Shown piece by piece: positions 50,203 to 58,826 of a DNA stretch of 64,000 nucleotides. Every line of letters starts with the position of its first letter. Position 1 is the stretch's first letter. The notes beneath the pieces were generated by a model. The model was not told the origin of the DNA. It saw only the letters and a program-made list of their open reading frames with translations, and did not search any database. The position numbers and the translations under genes were made by a program. The stretch comes from Arthrobacter sp. MA-N2 (lineage in GTDB: Bacteria > Actinomycetota > Actinomycetes > Actinomycetales > Micrococcaceae), in the NCBI RefSeq assembly GCF_000517125.1, contig NZ_KI912155.1:1426694-1490693 (forward strand). Reading direction: 5' to 3'.

Positions 50203-51369
50203 TTAGCTCGACTTGAGTTCGTACCCGGCATCCTCGTGGTCCGAGTCGGCCGTGGGTTCGTGGTGGATCCGTTCTTCCATGGTGCTCAAACGCTGACCGC
50301 CGCCACCCCAATGCAGCGCAATGATTTCGGCGGCGATGGACACGGCGGTTTCCTCTGGCGTGCGGGACCCCAGGTCCAGGCCGATCGGGCTGGAAAGCCG
50401 GGCCAACTCGGCATCGGTCAGGCCCGCTTCGCGCAGCCGTTCCAAACGGTCGTGGTGCGTGCGTCGGGACCCCATCGCCCCGACGTAGGCAACCTCGTGG
50501 CGCAACGCCAACTCCAGCAACGGGACATCGAATTTCGGATCATGCGTCAGCACGCAGATCACCGTGCGCTCATCCACCTGGCCGGCAGCGATCTGCGCTT
50601 GCAAATAGCGGTGCGGCCATTCCACCACTACCTCGTCCGCCTGCGGGAACCGGGCCGCCGTCGCGAACACCGCGCGTGCGTCGCACACCGTCACCCGGTA
50701 GCCGAGGAAGCTGCCCTGCTTGGCGACGGCGGCGGCGAAGTCAATCGCGCCGAACACCAGCATCCGCGGCTGGGGAGCGAAACTGAGGGCGAACACGCGC
50801 ATGCCCTCCCCGCGGCGTTGCCCGTCAGGTCCGTACATCAGCGTGGCATTGCGGCCTGCGGCCAGCAGGCCCTGGACGTCGTCGCAGACCGCATGGTTGG
50901 CGCGCTCGCTGCCCAGGGAGCCGACGAACCCTTCCGGACGGACCACCAAATGACGGCCCAGCCAAGCTGGATCGGGGTGTTCGATCACGGTGACGACGGC
51001 CACTGGCCGGCCGGCGCCGACGTCGTCCGCTACTTGCGGCAATTCCGGAAAGATCCCAGTGGAAACCGGCTCGACAAAAATGTCCAGGATCCCGCCGCAG
51101 GTCAGGCCAACCTCGAACGCGGCGTCGTCACTGATGCCGTAGCGCTGGAGTACCGGCTTGCCGGACTGGACCACCTTGGTGGCCAATTCGTAGAGCGCGC
51201 CTTCGACACAGCCGCCGGACACCGAGCCCACCGCGCTGCCGTCGGCGTCGACCATCATCGCGGCCCCCGCGGGCCGCGGTGCGGAACGGAACGTGCGCAC
51301 CACCGTTCCGAGTCCCACTGTGTGGCCGGCCGTTATGGCTGCCACCAGATCGTCCAAGACTTCACGCAT
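50203..51369 (-). CDS. XdhC/CoxF-family Mo-cofactor maturation protein
   Basis: The 388-aa protein has an N-terminal XdhC domain (SAPRPAGAAMMVDADGSAVGSVSGGCVEGALYELA, LTCGGILDIFVEPV) and a C-terminal Rossmann-like domain (ARMLVFGAIDFAAAVAKQGSFLGYRVTVCDARAVFATAARFP, YVGAMGSRRTH). It binds the molybdenum cofactor, stabilises it during sulfuration and hands it to the large subunit. ATG at 51369 overlaps the end of the coxE-type gene by eight bases. It is longer than bacterial XdhC of the two-gene type because both domains are fused. Confidence 0.92.
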   Translation of the reverse strand: MREVLDDLVAAITAGHTVGLGTVVRTFRSAPRPAGAAMMVDADGSAVGSVSGGCVEGALYELATKVVQSGKPVLQRYGISDDAAFEVGLTCGGILDIFVEPVSTGIFPELPQVADDVGAGRPVAVVTVIEHPDPAWLGRHLVVRPEGFVGSLGSERANHAVCDDVQGLLAAGRNATLMYGPDGQRRGEGMRVFALSFAPQPRMLVFGAIDFAAAVAKQGSFLGYRVTVCDARAVFATAARFPQADEVVVEWPHRYLQAQIAAGQVDERTVICVLTHDPKFDVPLLELALRHEVAYVGAMGSRRTHHDRLERLREAGLTDAELARLSSPIGLDLGSRTPEETAVSIAAEIIALHWGGGGQRLSTMEERIHHEPTADSDHEDAGYELKSS

Positions 51370-52516
51370 GGGCAACCACGTCCAATAATTCCTCGAAGCT
51401 CTGCATTGAGTGCCCCCCTATAAAGTAGTCAACGTGCGGCAGTACTGCCCTGATTCCCTGCTGTAGCGGCTGGTATCCCGCTTTGCCACGGTGCGGATTG
51501 GACCAAATGATCCTCCGGGCCAGATGGTGCAGTCGCTCGGCTTGGCGTCCCAACAGGGCAGGGTCGCCCCGCTCCCATCCGTCGCTCAAAATGACGACGA
51601 CGGCGCCACGCACCATCACGCGCTGGCCCCAGCGGTCATTGAACGCGCGCAGCACCTCGCCAAGCCGGGTTCCCCCGGACCAGTCCGGGACAGTGCGGCC
51701 CGCGAGAGCCAACGCAGCGTCGGCGTCCGGGACCCGCAGTGCCGCGGTCACCCGGGTCAGCCGGGTGCCCAGGGTGAACACTTCCACTTGGCGCGGGGCG
51801 GCTTCCACCACCCGGTGGGCCAATCTGAGCAGACTGTCCGCGTAGGGCGCCATCGAGCCCGAAACATCGATCAGCCACACCAGCCGGCGGGGTTTGCGCG
51901 GCGCCCGGGCACGGCGCAACGGCCCCGGTTCCCCGCCGCGGCGGAGCTGGTCACGCAGGGTCCGCACCCGGTCGACGTCGCCGTGCCGGTCCAAGTGTCT
52001 GCGCCGGGTCTGCCGGGTGGGCAAGCGCACCGGGAGTTCCTCGAACATGCGGTGCAGCAGGGCCCGTTCGGAGTCGTCCAGGACGGCAACGTCGCGATGC
52101 CTTAGCCGTTCCCGACGGCTGGCGAGCGCCGCCAACTGTTCGCGCCCGCCCTCCCCGCCGCCGTCGTCGTTGTCCAAAGCGGCAGCGGTGACGGAGGTCG
52201 CGGACGACTCGAGACGCTGGGCCGCTGAATGTTCCGCCGCGAACCAGGACTCAAAGGCCCGTTGGTAAGCCGGCAGGTCCTCCGGCGAGGCGCACATCGT
52301 GGCACGGCCCGCCCAGAAGACGTCCGAGCGGCGGTCCAGGGCGAGCCTGCCAACGGCGTCGACAAAGCTGCGTGCCCGATCCGCGGTCACTTTCACGCCG
52401 GCCGCTCGCACCGCGGATGCAAAGGCCAGCAGGATCTCTTCGGCACTGTGCTGCTCTGGTTTCTGCCCTGCCGGGGTGCTCTGTCCTGCCGGGGTGCGCT
52501 GTCCTGCCGGGGGCAT
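51362..52516 (-). CDS. coxE: CoxE-type von Willebrand factor A protein
   Basis: The 384-aa protein starts with a short PAGQ-repeat tail (PPAGQRTPAGQSTPAGQ), then a helical CoxE region and a VWA domain with MIDAS motif DVSGSMAPYADSLL, later WSGGTRLGEVL and ILSDGWERGD. CoxE works with the MoxR-type CoxD ATPase to mature the Mo/Cu or related active site. The start (52516) lies four bases after the coxD stop. The PAGQ repeats correspond to a 15-bp tandem DNA repeat around 52470-52510 that may vary in number. Confidence 0.92.
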   Translation of the reverse strand: MPPAGQRTPAGQSTPAGQKPEQHSAEEILLAFASAVRAAGVKVTADRARSFVDAVGRLALDRRSDVFWAGRATMCASPEDLPAYQRAFESWFAAEHSAAQRLESSATSVTAAALDNDDGGGEGGREQLAALASRRERLRHRDVAVLDDSERALLHRMFEELPVRLPTRQTRRRHLDRHGDVDRVRTLRDQLRRGGEPGPLRRARAPRKPRRLVWLIDVSGSMAPYADSLLRLAHRVVEAAPRQVEVFTLGTRLTRVTAALRVPDADAALALAGRTVPDWSGGTRLGEVLRAFNDRWGQRVMVRGAVVVILSDGWERGDPALLGRQAERLHHLARRIIWSNPHRGKAGYQPLQQGIRAVLPHVDYFIGGHSMQSFEELLDVVAHA

Positions 52517-52520
52517 GGGC

Positions 52521-53405
52521 TCAGCCGAGCATCCGGGACAGGGCTGCCGAGACCCGCTCGGTGTCTTCGCGGTACTTGCACAATGCACCGATGCTGGCCG
52601 CGGCCGAGGCCAGGTCCAACTCGGCCCGGCCGAGCTGATGCAGCGCACGGGCCCAATCCAGGGTTTCGGCGACGCCGGGGGGCTTGAGCACCTCGTCGGT
52701 GGCCCGGATTTGTTGGACGACGCGCACCACCTGTTCCGCCAGCAGCGCGGGCACCTCGGGGAGCCGGGTTCGTACGATTTCGACTTCCCGGGCTAGCCCC
52801 GGGTGGTCGATCCAGTGGTAGAGGCAGCGACGTTTGAGCGCATCGTGAAGGTCGCGCGTCCGGTTGGAGGTGAGTACCACAATGGGCGCGGTGTCCGCCT
52901 TGACTGTGCCGAACTCGGGGATGGAGACCTGGTAGGTGGAGAGAACTTCCAGCAGGAACGCCTCGAACTCGTCGTCGGCCCGGTCGATTTCGTCGATCAG
53001 CAACACCGCGGGGCTTTCCTGCAGCGCTTTGAGGATGGGCCGTGCCAGCAAGAACCGTTTGTCGTACAGGGAGCTTTCCAATTCGGCCACGCTCATTCCG
53101 GCACCGCCGCTGGCCTCCACGCTGCGCAGATGCAGGATCTGGGCGGTGAAGTCCCAGTCATACAACGCCTGCGTGGCGTCGATTCCCTCGTAGCACTGCA
53201 AGCGGATGAGCGGCAGCTTGAATCCTTCTGCGAGGGCCTCGGCCAGTGAGGTCTTGCCGGTTCCTGGTTCCCCCTCCAGAAGCAGCGGCCGTTCCATGCT
53301 CAGGGCCAGGTATCCGATGGTGGCCAAGCCCTCATCGGCGAGGTAGCCGGTGGCGGCCAGCATTTCGGCCAGCGCTGCGGCGGAGCTGATCGACGTCTGC
53401 GTCAT
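52521..53405 (-). CDS. coxD: MoxR-type AAA+ ATPase CoxD
   Basis: The 294-aa ATPase has Walker A LLLEGEPGTGKTSL, Walker B VLLIDEIDRADDEFEAFLLEVL, sensor 1 TSNRTRDL and the arginine finger region ALKRRCLYHWIDHP. A segment LQCYEGIDATQALYDWDF is typical of the CoxD/MoxR group. It would drive the maturation of the enzyme encoded downstream, acting with the VWA protein. Start ATG at 53405 is chosen to exclude an upstream stretch that overlaps moaA. Confidence 0.94.
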   Translation of the reverse strand: MTQTSISSAAALAEMLAATGYLADEGLATIGYLALSMERPLLLEGEPGTGKTSLAEALAEGFKLPLIRLQCYEGIDATQALYDWDFTAQILHLRSVEASGGAGMSVAELESSLYDKRFLLARPILKALQESPAVLLIDEIDRADDEFEAFLLEVLSTYQVSIPEFGTVKADTAPIVVLTSNRTRDLHDALKRRCLYHWIDHPGLAREVEIVRTRLPEVPALLAEQVVRVVQQIRATDEVLKPPGVAETLDWARALHQLGRAELDLASAAASIGALCKYREDTERVSAALSRMLG

Positions 53406-53424
53406 GGCACCAGCATAGGGGCGG

Positions 53425-54489
53425 CTATCCACCGATGTATGACATCTCGATTTTGTGTACCGCGGCGGGGTCCTTAGGTGTATGGGCACTGTCTTGGGAG
53501 GTGTGGGCACTGCGCAGTTCCGAATAGCGGTCTGTCCGCGCACCCCAGAGGGCGGACAACGCCGTCGAGAGCTCGACGTCGGACGCGCCTCCCCTGAGGA
53601 GTGCCCTCAGGTCCGTACCGGTTGTGGCAAAGAGACAAGTGAACAACTTGCCGTCGGCGGAAAGCCTGGCCCGGGTGCACCCTCGGCAAAAGGCCTGGGT
53701 CACGCTGGAGATGACCCCGATTTCGCCGCTGCCGTCCGCATAGCGCCAGCGGCCTGAGGTTTCACCCGGATAGTTGGGCTCCACCGGCTCCAGCGGGAAC
53801 ATCGCGCCGATGCGGGCCAGGACCTCGGCGGACGGAACCACCTCATCCATTCTCCATCCATTGGATGCACCCACATCCATGTATTCGATGAAGCGCAGTA
53901 TGAATCCAGTTCCCTTGAAATGGCGTGCCATGCCGAGGATGTCCTGGTCATTGATCCCGCGCTTCACTACCATGTTGATCTTCACCGGCCCTAGCCCTGC
54001 CGCTTGGGCGACCTCCAGGGCATGCAGGACCTTCGCCACGGGATAACCGACGTCGTTCATGGCTTGGAAGGTCTCCTCGCGGAGGGAATCCAAGGACACC
54101 GTCACCCGATTCAACCCGGCATCCTTGAGGGCCTGAGCCTTCTGCGCCAGAACCGAGCCGTTGGTGGTCATGGCCAGATCCGGTGCGAGCCCGTCAGGGG
54201 TACGCAAGCTCGCCAGCATCCGGACCAGTTCCTCGATGTCCTTCCGGAGGAGGGGTTCCCCGCCGGTCAGCCGGATCTTCCGCACACCATGCCCGACCGC
54301 GATCGAGGCCAAACGGGTGATTTCCTCGAAGGTCAGCAACTGGTCCCGCGGCATGAAAACAAAGTCCCGGCCGAAGATCTCCTTGGGCATGCAGTAGACG
54401 CAACGGAAATTGCACCGGTCCGTGACGGAAATCCGCAGGTCCCGCAGGGGCCGGTGGAAGGTGTCGGTGATGATGGAGTTGGTGTCCAT
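53425..54489 (-). CDS. moaA: GTP 3',8-cyclase MoaA (molybdopterin synthesis)
   Basis: The 354-aa radical SAM enzyme has the first 4Fe-4S site CNFRCVYC (Cys26, Cys30, Cys33), the SAM-binding [17 protein letters not shown] and TTNGSVLA, the C-terminal cluster [18 protein letters not shown], and the essential ending GG. It starts the Mo-cofactor pathway that the cox-type operon needs. The start at 54489 follows GAGGGG. An insertion near the end ([17 protein letters not shown]) is longer than in E. coli MoaA. It is the first gene of the minus-strand operon. Confidence 0.96.
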   Translation of the reverse strand: MDTNSIITDTFHRPLRDLRISVTDRCNFRCVYCMPKEIFGRDFVFMPRDQLLTFEEITRLASIAVGHGVRKIRLTGGEPLLRKDIEELVRMLASLRTPDGLAPDLAMTTNGSVLAQKAQALKDAGLNRVTVSLDSLREETFQAMNDVGYPVAKVLHALEVAQAAGLGPVKINMVVKRGINDQDILGMARHFKGTGFILRFIEYMDVGASNGWRMDEVVPSAEVLARIGAMFPLEPVEPNYPGETSGRWRYADGSGEIGVISSVTQAFCRGCTRARLSADGKLFTCLFATTGTDLRALLRGGASDVELSTALSALWGARTDRYSELRSAHTSQDSAHTPKDPAAVHKIEMSYIGG

Positions 54490-54979
54490 ACAGCGCCCCT
54501 CAACGCGGTGGAAATGCCCACCGCCTGTGCCTCTCCCAGCGTATGCCCGGTCCCGAGCGCCCACAATGGACTTTGACGCGGCAAACAAGGTCAGGACGGG
54601 CATCTCTACTCGCTTGGCGAAACGCCTAGTAAATTTACATCATGTCTAGAAACCGTTGACGCAGTTCCCCTTGTCTTTGAACGAACCTTAATGGCCGGGC
54701 GGTCCGTGGGCTCACCGGCTAACGGGACGGTCTTAGATGCTATTCCGGACGGACCCCTAACGGGACGATGCCATCGACTCGATACCAAAAGGAAGTGCCC
54801 TATCTGGTTTCTGTGCGGAGGGCCCAATCATTCTCGTTCCGCTGCTACTAGATGCGATTTGATTGGCTGCCGAAGGTCTCGTCTGGGGGACAATTTGGCT
54901 AGCGCACCACCGAGCCCGACCACATTCTCACCTGATCGAACTCGGCGGTGTCGTCCACTCACTTACCGGTGAGTGGTGT
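54490..54979. other. 490-base intergenic region
   Basis: No gene is supported. The left part should hold the promoter of the cox-type operon (reading leftward from moaA). A direct repeat CTAACGGGACG occurs at 54719-54729 and 54757-54767. Composition is less GC-rich than the flanks, and minor frames on either strand have no recognisable product, so decayed coding DNA is possible. Confidence 0.5.
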
Positions 54980-55720
54980 TCATACCGCGGCGACCAGCTC
55001 CGGGTAGGCCTGTTCGACGGCACGGCGCTGAACATACATATCCCAGTAGAGTCCAGCGAGAGTATCGGGGTGAACAGTCGGGAACGTGGTGGCAGCCTCG
55101 GCGTCACCGGGGAAGGCCTGGTCAGTGAGGGAGTCGCCACTGCTAATGAGGGCTCCGATGGTGAGGGTACCTGCGTAGACCCCGGTGCCTTCAAGCTCGC
55201 CGTTGAGCGAATAAAGATAGTTGCGCATGGCCGCCATGGCCGGCCCGACACCGCTAAGGAAGGGTATCCCTGTGGCGGACGAAGACCCATGGGTTACAAG
55301 GATCGCACCGCTGTCACGGTCGATGAGCTCGGGGAGAACCTCACGAACGATTTCCACGGGAGTGAGCAGGAAGAGGCGCATGTATTTTTCCAGAGCTACA
55401 ACATCCAGCTGCGCAGCTGGGACAAACCCTTGGTCCGCTGCACTGGCAGGACCATATTCAATGACGTCGATACGGCCGAACCGCTCACGAATGCCGGCAA
55501 CCAGAGCGGGAACCCGTGCAGGGTCGGACAGGTCGGCGGCGAACGGTGCGGCTTCGATGCCTTCGGCCTTCAGCAACTCGGCGAACTCTAGAAGGGGGTC
55601 TTGGCGCCTCCCGACAAGGGCCACCCGGAAACCTTCCCGACCGAAGCGGCGGGCTACCGAAGCTCCCAGGCCGGGTCCGGCTCCGAAGATGACAATGACG
55701 GGTGACATGTTGGATGACAT
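54980..55720 (-). CDS. short-chain dehydrogenase/reductase (SDR)
   Basis: The 246-aa protein has the cofactor motif FGAGPGLGASVARRFGREGFRVALVGR (a GxGxGxG variant with Arg after strand 2, favouring NADPH), FAADLSDPARV and a shifted active region: the NNAG block is replaced by VIEYGPASA, the Ser region is VTHGSSSATGIPFLSGV, and no clear YxxxK follows (MAAMRNYLYSLNGEL instead). It may be an atypical SDR with altered catalysis. It is divergent from an HxlR regulator. The start at 55720 is MSSNMSPVIV, with GGAGAATAT upstream. Confidence 0.85.
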   Translation of the reverse strand: MSSNMSPVIVIFGAGPGLGASVARRFGREGFRVALVGRRQDPLLEFAELLKAEGIEAAPFAADLSDPARVPALVAGIRERFGRIDVIEYGPASAADQGFVPAAQLDVVALEKYMRLFLLTPVEIVREVLPELIDRDSGAILVTHGSSSATGIPFLSGVGPAMAAMRNYLYSLNGELEGTGVYAGTLTIGALISSGDSLTDQAFPGDAEAATTFPTVHPDTLAGLYWDMYVQRRAVEQAYPELVAAV

Positions 55721-55814
55721 ATATATTCTCCGAAGGACAGCGACACGCTCACTGTTGTGAGCGCACCAGGTAAAAGGACGCCAGGAATCGAAGTATTCCA
55801 AACATACGGTACCC

Positions 55815-55833
55815 ACTATTTAGTAAGTATGAT
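55815..55833 (+). promoter_or_regulatory. operator/promoter between SDR and HxlR genes
   Basis: ACTATTTAGT (55815-55824) is a 10-base palindrome apart from its central TT pair, and TATGAT (55828-55833) looks like a -10 element placed six bases before the HxlR ATG (55840). A transcript from it would start at or next to the ATG, that is, a leaderless mRNA. HxlR autoregulation at the palindrome is inferred. Confidence 0.4.
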
Positions 55834-55839
55834 GAGGGC

Positions 55840-56241
55840 ATGCCTCAAACAGGAGAAAACCCTCACCGTTCCACGCTGTCTATCCCGGCCGACTGCGCCA
55901 CCCGCGCTGTCCTGGGTCACGTGACGAACAGGTGGGGCACGCTTATCCTGCTCGCCTTATCGGACGGTACTCTTCGGTGGAATGAGCTCAGGCGCGCCTT
56001 GGACGGTGTCAGTGAGAAGATGCTGTCCCAGTGCCTGCAATCCTTGATTTCAGACGGCTTCATACTTCGAGAACAGAAGCCCACCATGCCACCGCACGTA
56101 GAATACTCGCTGACCAAAGTAGGACGAGAAATCACGGAACTCCTCGTCCCGCTCTTTGAACGTATCGCCTTCCATACCGGGGAACTCACAGAGCTCACCC
56201 AGCCGACCGAAAGCTCCCCAAAATCCGCTTCACACCAATAA
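55840..56241 (+). CDS. HxlR-family winged-helix regulator
   Basis: The 133-aa protein has the HxlR core: CATRAVLGHVTNRWGTLILLALSDGTLRWNELRRALDGVSEKMLSQCLQSLISDGFILREQKPTMPPHVEYSLTKVGREITELL, with a conserved Cys near the N-terminus (position 19) that in some relatives is a redox or electrophile sensor. It faces the SDR gene, whose product could detoxify the inducing compound. Translation appears leaderless. The C-terminal 25 residues are Ser/Thr-rich. Confidence 0.92.
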   Translation: MPQTGENPHRSTLSIPADCATRAVLGHVTNRWGTLILLALSDGTLRWNELRRALDGVSEKMLSQCLQSLISDGFILREQKPTMPPHVEYSLTKVGREITELLVPLFERIAFHTGELTELTQPTESSPKSASHQ

Positions 56242-56438
56242 TTAACGTCTAATTCGATGGCTCCCTATAGCAATCAAGGAACGCCCGCTGACGGAAGAAT
56301 ACGACGGAACATAGGCAAGGACGCCATGTGCGAATAAGCCTCTCAACCGGGAGCCACCCGTCCCGGTAGGCGATCCCTTATCGGACCTGCTGCTACGCTG
56401 TCGACACAACGGCACAACCGATGACGAGAGCGTTGACC

Positions 56439-56624
56439 ATGAAGCTGTGGGTTCACCCACAAGAGAGACGTTCCAGGATCTATTGGGGAATTCACATCCC
56501 AGTAGTAGTGCCCGTCATGGTGTTAGCCCCGATTCTCTTATTGCGGGAGCCCACGCCCGAGCGCATCCATGCTGGCAGCCGTCCAATCTCCGGTGATGAG
56601 GTACTTGAGAATGTCTTCCTTTGA
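56439..56624 (+). CDS. possible small membrane protein, 61 aa
   Basis: This frame begins MKLWVHPQERRSRIYWG and continues with one strong membrane span (IPVVVPVMVLAPILLL), then a polar tail (REPTPERIHAGSRPISGDEV). There is no good ribosome-binding site, but the plan (basic head, span, polar tail) is reasonable. It overlaps the start of the next small gene by 14 bases in another frame, which would allow coupling. Both could equally be remnants. Confidence 0.35.
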   Translation: MKLWVHPQERRSRIYWGIHIPVVVPVMVLAPILLLREPTPERIHAGSRPISGDEVLENVFL

Positions 56625-56808
56625 TCGTTCTTTGCGCTGGCTAATCGCCATTGCGGTTGTTCTCGGAGGGGTCGGCCTGATTCTTTCGATTATCGGCTCG
56701 AGCCCTGGCGGCATCGTCATCGGGGTCATCGTGATCGTGGCCTCCGCGTTCGTATGGTTGAGGGAGAAAGGCAAGAGGGATCGGGACGTGCGGAGTGACA
56801 GTCAGTGA
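56611..56808 (+). CDS. small two-span membrane protein, 65 aa
   Basis: The peptide begins MSSFDRSLRW, then has two membrane segments (LIAIAVVLGGVGLILSIIG and GGIVIGVIVIVASAFVWL) and a charged tail (REKGKRDRDVRSDSQ). GAGGTACTTGAGA upstream contains a usable ribosome-binding site. Hydrophobic composition and codon use are convincing. No family is recognised. The sequence from 56809 to 57101 has no further gene. Confidence 0.6.
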   Translation: MSSFDRSLRWLIAIAVVLGGVGLILSIIGSSPGGIVIGVIVIVASAFVWLREKGKRDRDVRSDSQ

Positions 56809-57101
56809 GTTGGGAGGGCAGCAGCTCACGTTCGAGCTGCTTTGAGGCCGGACGGTGGTGCCCTTCAGGGAGCCGGGATCTTTCGTACCTGAGGCTCACA
56901 CCGAAGGCGGAATAGCGAATTCTTCCCTCAGTTACGGTGACTCGACTCGCCCGTAAGCCGATCCTCCGCAGTTCGCCTCGACTATGAAGATCGGAGAGAC
57001 CTGCCCACCTATGTAGGACTCTCCTGCCAATCATTCCGCGGCCACCGGACAAAGCGGCACGGACGCTGCGTGTTCGTTTCCGTGGAAGAGGCTTTGGCGC
57101 T

Positions 57102-57141
57102 TATCGTTTGTTACAGAGCGGCAGATTTATAACAAACGATA
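57102..57141 (+). promoter_or_regulatory. perfect 12-bp inverted repeat operator
   Basis: TATCGTTTGTTA (57102-57113) and TAACAAACGATA (57130-57141) are perfectly complementary with a 16-base spacer, and the second arm ends 12 bases before the ATG of the ATPase gene, next to its AGAGG ribosome-binding site. The arms are AT-rich in a GC-rich region, and their centres are 28 bases apart, close to what a dimer contacting DNA on one face would need. It could repress transcription or, as RNA, mask the ribosome-binding site. Confidence 0.65.
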
Positions 57142-57153
57142 TGAGAGGTGCTT

Positions 57154-58308
57154 ATGCAGCCGAGTCCCTACACCCCTGGTGAGATCGCGCGCACGATCCC
57201 CGGCCGGGTCCAGCAGTTGGCCGACTTCGACGAACGGCTTTCCTACCTGGTGGACCTGCGGCGGCTTGTAGGCAGGATTCGCGTCGACCATGCTCCCCGG
57301 GGCTTTGGGAAGACGTCCCTTCTGCGCCAATACCAGCGCCGCGCGCAGGAGCGCGGCGTACTCACAATCTGGGTCACGGCAGGAGAAAGTTCCGGCCTCA
57401 TTCCTCAGCTTGCCGCCGAGATCTCGCGGGCGACGGCAGGATGGCGCGAAGAGGCCCGCAAGGCCGTCCGGTCGAGACTCGAGAGCCTCACTGTACGCAT
57501 CGGCCTGCCTGGTATTGCCGGAGCGGACGCGACCCTTCGCGCCGCAGAGGACGCATCGGCTCCGGCGGATAGCCTAGCCTTCGAAGCGCTGGTACGAGCC
57601 GCGGCCGCCGGTGACGGACACAGCGGACTGGTGATTCTCATCGACGAGATTCAATCAGCAGATCCGGAGGGCCTTCGCACGCTCGCGTACACATGGCAGC
57701 ATCTGCAGGCTGAAGGGGCGGATGTGCCCGCGGCGGTCCTCACCGCCGGGCTTCCAAATGTTTCAGACGCTGTCGCCGCGGCGGTCACGTTCAGCGAACG
57801 ATTCGCCTACCGGCCGCTTCCATCGCTCGAGCCTGCTGCTGAAGAGCTTGCTCTCGCTGTCCCTGCGCAAGAGCTCGGGGTGCACTGGGAACGGGATGCG
57901 CTTCAGGAAGCCGTCACGGTCGCAAGCGGCTATCCCTACATGGTCCAGCTCATCGGAGACGCTGCTTGGGCGGCGGCCGGACGCCCGGACCCGGGCATGA
58001 CCATCACCGCGGCACACGTGCGCATCGGACGCGACGCCATGGAGGCAGACTTGGAGGCCCTCTTCCGAGCGCGATGGGCTAACGCCTCAAGCGGGGAACG
58101 CGACTTCATGGCTGCAATGGCCTCGAACGGTGACGACGCCGTCCGCCGCACCGACGTTGCAAGGATCCTTGGTGTGAGTAGCGAAAGCCTCTCCGTGCCC
58201 CGCGCGAGGCTGATCGACAAGGGGTTCCTCCAAGCCAGCGGACGCGGCACGCTCGAATTCACCATTCCCGGATTCGCCCGGTTCGTCCGCGACCTCGGAC
58301 AGGACTAG
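57154..58308 (+). CDS. ATPase with C-terminal winged helix (archaeal-type AAA)
   Basis: The 384-aa protein has Walker A APRGFGKTSLL (about 47-57), Walker B LVILIDEIQSAD (159-170) and a sensor region FSERFAYRPLPSL. Its C-terminal 80 residues form a winged-helix-like segment (MAAMASNGDDAVRRTDVARILGVSSESLSVPRARLIDKGFL) ending LEFTIPGFARFVRDL. These ATPases resemble Orc1/Cdc6-like and STAND proteins of unknown role in mobile or defence contexts. The Walker A deviates from GxxxxGK[ST] only at its first Gly, which is Ala. ATG at 57154 follows AGAGGTGC. A 12-bp inverted repeat lies just upstream. Its own HTH could bind it. Confidence 0.82.
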   Translation: MQPSPYTPGEIARTIPGRVQQLADFDERLSYLVDLRRLVGRIRVDHAPRGFGKTSLLRQYQRRAQERGVLTIWVTAGESSGLIPQLAAEISRATAGWREEARKAVRSRLESLTVRIGLPGIAGADATLRAAEDASAPADSLAFEALVRAAAAGDGHSGLVILIDEIQSADPEGLRTLAYTWQHLQAEGADVPAAVLTAGLPNVSDAVAAAVTFSERFAYRPLPSLEPAAEELALAVPAQELGVHWERDALQEAVTVASGYPYMVQLIGDAAWAAAGRPDPGMTITAAHVRIGRDAMEADLEALFRARWANASSGERDFMAAMASNGDDAVRRTDVARILGVSSESLSVPRARLIDKGFLQASGRGTLEFTIPGFARFVRDLGQD

Positions 58309-58377
58309 GCACCCCTACCCCCCAACCGGTCGCCATCCTTGGCGCCCGGTAACGGATGGCTCTGCGAGACGGGTTCA

Positions 58378-58826
58378 TCAACCCGAAAGAGACCGTGATG
58401 CAACGAGTGGGGTTGAGAGGGTTGCCAGCCGATACCAGGGGCGCTCTCCCACGGCGAGGATGACAGCCGGGCCGCAGTCGGAGAGCAAATGGAAGGTGAG
58501 CTCCTGGTCCGGCTTCGGCATTCTGGCCCACGCAGGTACCTTGATCCGGAAGGCGACCAATTGTCCTTTGGTGCTTTTGCCTTCGAGGGTGAACACTTCG
58601 TGGAACATCCCCGACTTGTGGCCCCTGACGGTGGCCGTCAGCTGCAGCCAGGGGAGACCCTTCCTGCCAAGAACGCCAGCGCGCCGCAAGGACTTCTCGG
58701 ACCGGATGACCAGGAGGCCCGCGGCGAGGAAGGCAACGCCTCCGGCGAGACCAATAGGAGCCCCTGCCCCAGCAGTGTGAGAACAAGGACAGAAATGATC
58801 TCGTGTTTCCCGGCGAGAATGGCCAT
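58378..58826 (-). pseudogene. small membrane protein gene, apparently frameshifted
   Basis: Read from ATG at 58826 the first 20 codons give a hydrophobic helix (HEIISVLVLTLLGQG). Near 58752-58776 the reading must change frame to continue into PIGLAGGVAFLAAGLLVIRS, then KGLPWLQLTATVRGHKSGMFHEVFTLEGK and a beta-rich C-terminus ending at 58378. Both halves look coding but in different frames around a GC-rich run (AGGAGCCCC), so one frameshift is likely. No other start codon exists in the second frame. The 5' end abuts the truncated integrase gene. Function is unknown. Confidence 0.5.

Noticed and set aside
54606..54972. Overlapping frames on both strands upstream of moaA
   Set aside because: Neither has a recognised family or ribosome-binding site. 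The direct repeat CTAACGGGACG inside them points to noncoding or decayed DNA.
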